Shown: positions 61,195 through 64,000 of the stretch, in pieces
How the letters are laid out: every line of letters starts with the position of its first letter
Position numbering within the stretch: position 1 is the first letter of the stretch
DNA from: Cellulomonas sp.
GTDB taxonomy: Bacteria; Actinomycetota; Actinomycetes; Actinomycetales; Cellulomonadaceae
Assembly (NCBI RefSeq): GCF_015234515.1
Contig: NZ_JADGMY010000023.1
Location: 203,882-267,881, forward strand
DNA: 64,000 nt
Direction: 5' to 3'
The notes under the pieces: model-generated
The model's input: the letters and a program-made list of their open reading frames with translations, nothing else
Databases searched by the model: none
What the model was told of the DNA's origin: nothing
Translations under genes and position numbers: made by a program

Positions 61195-63395
61195 GCGTCG
61201 TCCCCTTCCGGTGTGCCGCCGAGCACGGGCAGCGGCCGGGTGCCGGCGTCGTCGTCCACGCGACGTGCACCGCGACGCGCGCTCTGGCCGCGCCGCACGG
61301 TGCGTGCGACGCCCAGCACGAGCCCGACGGCGAGCAGCGCGCCCACGACGGCCGTCCCGACGGACTCGATCGTGGGGGACGCGCGGAACTCGAACGTCAC
61401 GGGCTCGGCCAGCGGCGCACCGTCGGCACTCGTCAGCACCGCCTCCACGACGACGTCGCAGTTGGCGATCGCGTGGACCTGCACGGGCACGACCTCCACG
61501 CCGCCGGCGGGGACGACGACCGTCTCGCTCGGCTCGGTGCGCAGGCACCCCTTGCGGGGCCGGGTCTCCACCCGGACGGACGCCGCCGCCGGCAGGTCGT
61601 TGCGGACGGAGAAGCGGACCTCGCTGTAGGCGCTGATGCGGTTCTGGTTGCTGGTGCGGGCGAGCGTGAGCCCGACGCGTCGCGCGTCGACCGCGTCGAC
61701 GACGGCGTCGACGAGCTCCTGGCGCCCCGCGGGGTCGGTGCGCCAGGCCGTCGCGACCGGCGCGAGCACGGCCGTGTCGACGCCCGCGAGCAGGGTCGCG
61801 GCGCCCTCGCCGGTGGCGGCGGCGAACGCGATCGTCGCGTTGCGGGCGTCGGCGAGGCGCCGCACCTGCTCGGGGGCGAGCGCCTCCGGGTCGTCGACCA
61901 CGGCGGGCAGCGCCTCGGTCCGCTCGCCGGCACCCCGCGCGCCGAGCAGGGCCGTCAGCGGGGCGGTGCGCGACCAGGGCGCGCCCTGGACGGCGCCGAG
62001 GACCGCCTCCACCAGCTCCGGGTCCGGGTCCGCGTCCCGCGGCAGCGCGATGAGGACGTGCTGCAGGCCCTCGTCGGACCCGCGGGCCAGGACGGACAGC
62101 TCGGCGAGCACGCGCTGGACCACGGTGGCGTCCGTGGGGTCCGGGACGAGCTGCTCGGGGTGGCTGAGGAGCGTCGTGAGGGTCGTGTCGGGCACGAGCC
62201 CGACGAGGTTGCCGGCGGTCGACGTGAGCTCGGTGCGTCCTCCGGCCCGGTCGGGGTCGACGGGCAGGTCCCCGGGCGCCAGGACGAGCACCGACGCCCC
62301 GGCCTGCGCGGCGAGGTCGACGGTCGCCTGGTCCGTCGCCGGGCCGGGCGCCCACAGGACGTCGGTCCGGGCGGACAGCGGCCGGCCACCGTCGATCGCC
62401 TCGCTCGCGGCCGTGGCCGAGACCGCGACGGCGGCGTCGAGCAGGTCGGCCGCGCCGCCGTGGGCGAGCGCCGTCAGGTCGGGGTCCGCCCAGGGCAGGG
62501 CGACGAGGTCCCGGCCGACGGACACGGCGGTGAGCGTGTCGGCCCAGGCAACCTCGTCGTCCGTCCCGGAGCGGGCGCGCGCCAGCAGCGCGGGGTCGAC
62601 GACGATCGCCACGTCAGGGCTGGTGCGTGCGACGTCCAGCATCGAGTCGAGACGCCCGCCGGGCTGCACGAGCTCGGCGAGCGCCGGTCCGGGCGCCGCG
62701 ATGTCGATGTCCTGCGGCACCGGCGCCTGCCCGACGAAGGGCGCCAGCAACGACACCCGGGTCTGCGGGACGTCGTCGTTCTCGGTGGCCCACAGCACGA
62801 AGGACCGCTGCAGCCCGACGCGCTGACCTGCAGAGACGGCCTGGACGCTCAGTCCGCGGGCGCCCCACGTGTCGGGGCGGTCGAGCAGGCCGACGACGTC
62901 GGCGGGGACGGTGACCGCCAGGTCGACGCTCGCGCCGGGCGCGAGCGGGCCCTCGGCTGTGACCTGCGCGACGCGGCTGCCCACCCGCCGGCCGGTGAGC
63001 GGCTCGTCGAGCCAGCGCTGCAGGTCGTCACGGGTGCCCGGCCGGATCCGTTCGAGGTGGACGAGCGCGCGCGGGTCGCCGACCTCCTCGCCCGACGTGT
63101 TGGTGAGCCGGGCGCGGACGACGAGGTCCTGCCCGGGCCGCAGCACGGTCGGGTTGATCTCGGTGATCTGGACACGCACCGGCAGGGCGTCACCGTCGAC
63201 GGGTGCCGGTGTCGCCGTCGTCGCGAGACCCGGTGCGGCCGTCGCGCCGGGGGCCGCCACACCGGCGAGCCCGAGCAGGGCGACCAGGGCGACAAGCAGG
63301 ACGCGGCCCGCGCGGTGCCGGGGCGCGCTCAGCGGCCGCCGCCGCGGGGTCGCGGGGTGTCGTGGCAGGTCCGGCACGCGGACGCGTGCGCCCAT
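61191..63395 (-). CDS. DUF6049 secreted/membrane protein
   Basis: The product is 734 residues. A signal or anchor (about 22-45) is followed by a large extracytoplasmic part starting with an Ig-like domain (VRVQITEINPTVLRPGQDLVVRARL, in part) and an alpha/beta middle with repeated Asp- and Ala-rich segments. A second beta domain and a C-terminal membrane helix (about 688-708) precede a basic tail. The family is always next to murJ in actinobacteria and may assist lipid II transport or wall assembly; the mechanism is unknown. ATG overlaps the Nudix stop (ATGA). Confidence 0.85.
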   Translation of the reverse strand: MGARVRVPDLPRHPATPRRRPLSAPRHRAGRVLLVALVALLGLAGVAAPGATAAPGLATTATPAPVDGDALPVRVQITEINPTVLRPGQDLVVRARLTNTSGEEVGDPRALVHLERIRPGTRDDLQRWLDEPLTGRRVGSRVAQVTAEGPLAPGASVDLAVTVPADVVGLLDRPDTWGARGLSVQAVSAGQRVGLQRSFVLWATENDDVPQTRVSLLAPFVGQAPVPQDIDIAAPGPALAELVQPGGRLDSMLDVARTSPDVAIVVDPALLARARSGTDDEVAWADTLTAVSVGRDLVALPWADPDLTALAHGGAADLLDAAVAVSATAASEAIDGGRPLSARTDVLWAPGPATDQATVDLAAQAGASVLVLAPGDLPVDPDRAGGRTELTSTAGNLVGLVPDTTLTTLLSHPEQLVPDPTDATVVQRVLAELSVLARGSDEGLQHVLIALPRDADPDPELVEAVLGAVQGAPWSRTAPLTALLGARGAGERTEALPAVVDDPEALAPEQVRRLADARNATIAFAAATGEGAATLLAGVDTAVLAPVATAWRTDPAGRQELVDAVVDAVDARRVGLTLARTSNQNRISAYSEVRFSVRNDLPAAASVRVETRPRKGCLRTEPSETVVVPAGGVEVVPVQVHAIANCDVVVEAVLTSADGAPLAEPVTFEFRASPTIESVGTAVVGALLAVGLVLGVARTVRRGQSARRGARRVDDDAGTRPLPVLGGTPEGDDA

Positions 63396-63943
63396 CAGTC
63401 GTCGAGGACCGTGAGCGCCATCCCGGCGAGCCGACGCTCGTTGGGGTAGGCGAGGCGGCCCGACAGGTCGGCGACCCGTACCCACTCGACGTCCTCCGCC
63501 TCCCCGTCGGGGTCGTTCTCGACCGTGAGGTCGCCGTGCAGGGCGCCGAGGAGGAAGTGGTGCACGACCTTGTGCACGCGGTGCTCGTCACCCGAGAACC
63601 AGTAGTCGATCACCCCGAGGCGCCGCAGGACCTGACCGGTGATGCCGGTCTCCTCCGCGATCTCCCGGACGGCGGCCTCCTCGGGCGTCTCGTCCCCCTC
63701 GAGGTGGCCCTTGGGCAGGCACCACTCGAGGCGTCCCGCGCGGTTGCGGCGCGCGATGACGGCGGCCGCGTAGTGACCGTCCTGCCGGGCGACGACCAGC
63801 CCTCCGGCCGACGTCTCGTCGACCACGGGCAGGGCGACGGCGTGCGTGCGGGCGGGCATGCGCGCCGGGTCGATCCGCAGGGGGTGCCCACCAGGCGGTG
63901 CCGGCACGCGCCCGTGACCGGACGGATGCGCAGCGGGGGACAT
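63395..63943 (-). CDS. Nudix hydrolase
   Basis: The product is 182 residues. The Nudix box GHLEGDETPEEAAVREIAEETG (about 92-113) is complete, with the metal-binding REIAEE. It hydrolyses a nucleoside diphosphate linked to another group; substrate unknown. It belongs to the conserved set Nudix-DUF6049-murJ-pseudokinase-trxB-trxA. ATG at 63943 is chosen; TTACAGT about 6-12 bp upstream may be a -10 element of a nearly leaderless transcript. The frame extends to the window edge without support. Confidence 0.88.
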   Translation of the reverse strand: MSPAAHPSGHGRVPAPPGGHPLRIDPARMPARTHAVALPVVDETSAGGLVVARQDGHYAAAVIARRNRAGRLEWCLPKGHLEGDETPEEAAVREIAEETGITGQVLRRLGVIDYWFSGDEHRVHKVVHHFLLGALHGDLTVENDPDGEAEDVEWVRVADLSGRLAYPNERRLAGMALTVLDD

Positions 63944-64000
63944 GCCGACACTGTAACGACTCCTCCCGGACCGTTCCGTTCGGACGTCCCGGAAGGCCAC

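Overview
The window is a high-GC actinobacterial chromosome segment that contains the replication origin. Gene order and protein families point to Cellulomonas or a close relative in the Micrococcales. The supporting evidence is the fhaA-fhaB-pstP-rodA-pbpA-pknA-pknB block, the dnaA/oriC/dnaN-gnd-recF-gyrB-gyrA block, the rpmH-rnpA-yidD-yidC-jag-rsmG-parA-parB block, and a secreted family-9 cellulase with CBM3 and CBM2 modules of the Cellulomonas CenB type. The genus call is an inference from this content, not a database result.

Layout. (1) 1-8.3 kb is accessory DNA: a lipoprotein, a decayed IS30-type transposase, a tightly overlapping lipoprotein/peptidoglycan-binding adaptor/ATPase/FtsX-type permease cassette, a resolvase tail, a frameshifted lipoprotein and a broken secreted metallopeptidase, followed by about 1 kb with no intact gene. 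(2) After tRNA-Leu, 8.8-17.9 kb is the cell-wall growth and Ser/Thr phosphorylation operon. (3) 18-23.6 kb holds a GATase, a 54-residue membrane protein, a class E sortase, a DUF881 protein, CrgA, a rhomboid protease and a cyclophilin. (4) 23.8-31 kb holds the cellulase with a CelR-like operator, an acetyltransferase, a cold-shock protein, RtcB and an RsbW-like ATPase. (5) 31-44 kb, on the minus strand, holds two tRNAs, DLW-39, the gyrase genes, recF, gnd, dnaN, oriC and dnaA. (6) 44.5-55.8 kb, on the plus strand, runs from rpmH to parB. (7) 56-64 kb, on the minus strand, holds thioredoxin and its reductase, a pseudokinase, MurJ, a DUF6049 protein and a Nudix hydrolase.

The most unusual region is 47.25-51.56 kb, where about 4.3 kb without a credible gene separates jag from rsmG. 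This stretch and the neighbouring parA gene carry about ten copies of a parS-like 14-mer. All asymmetric copies point the same way and the first three gaps are about 470 bp. A 39-40-bp tandem array lies among them. Two further copies lie inside the parA coding sequence, which encodes an unusually long N-terminal extension. I read this as an expanded centromere built around the parAB operon.

How the genes work together. DnaA, oriC, DnaN, RecF and gyrase start and support replication. ParA, ParB and parS segregate the origin. RodA, PbpA, MurJ, PknA, PknB, PstP, FhaA, FhaB and CrgA control wall growth and division. YidC, YidD, RnpA and the KH-R3H protein belong to the conserved origin-side membrane-insertion and RNA cluster. 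The left arm carries remnants of mobile DNA and degenerating secreted proteins.
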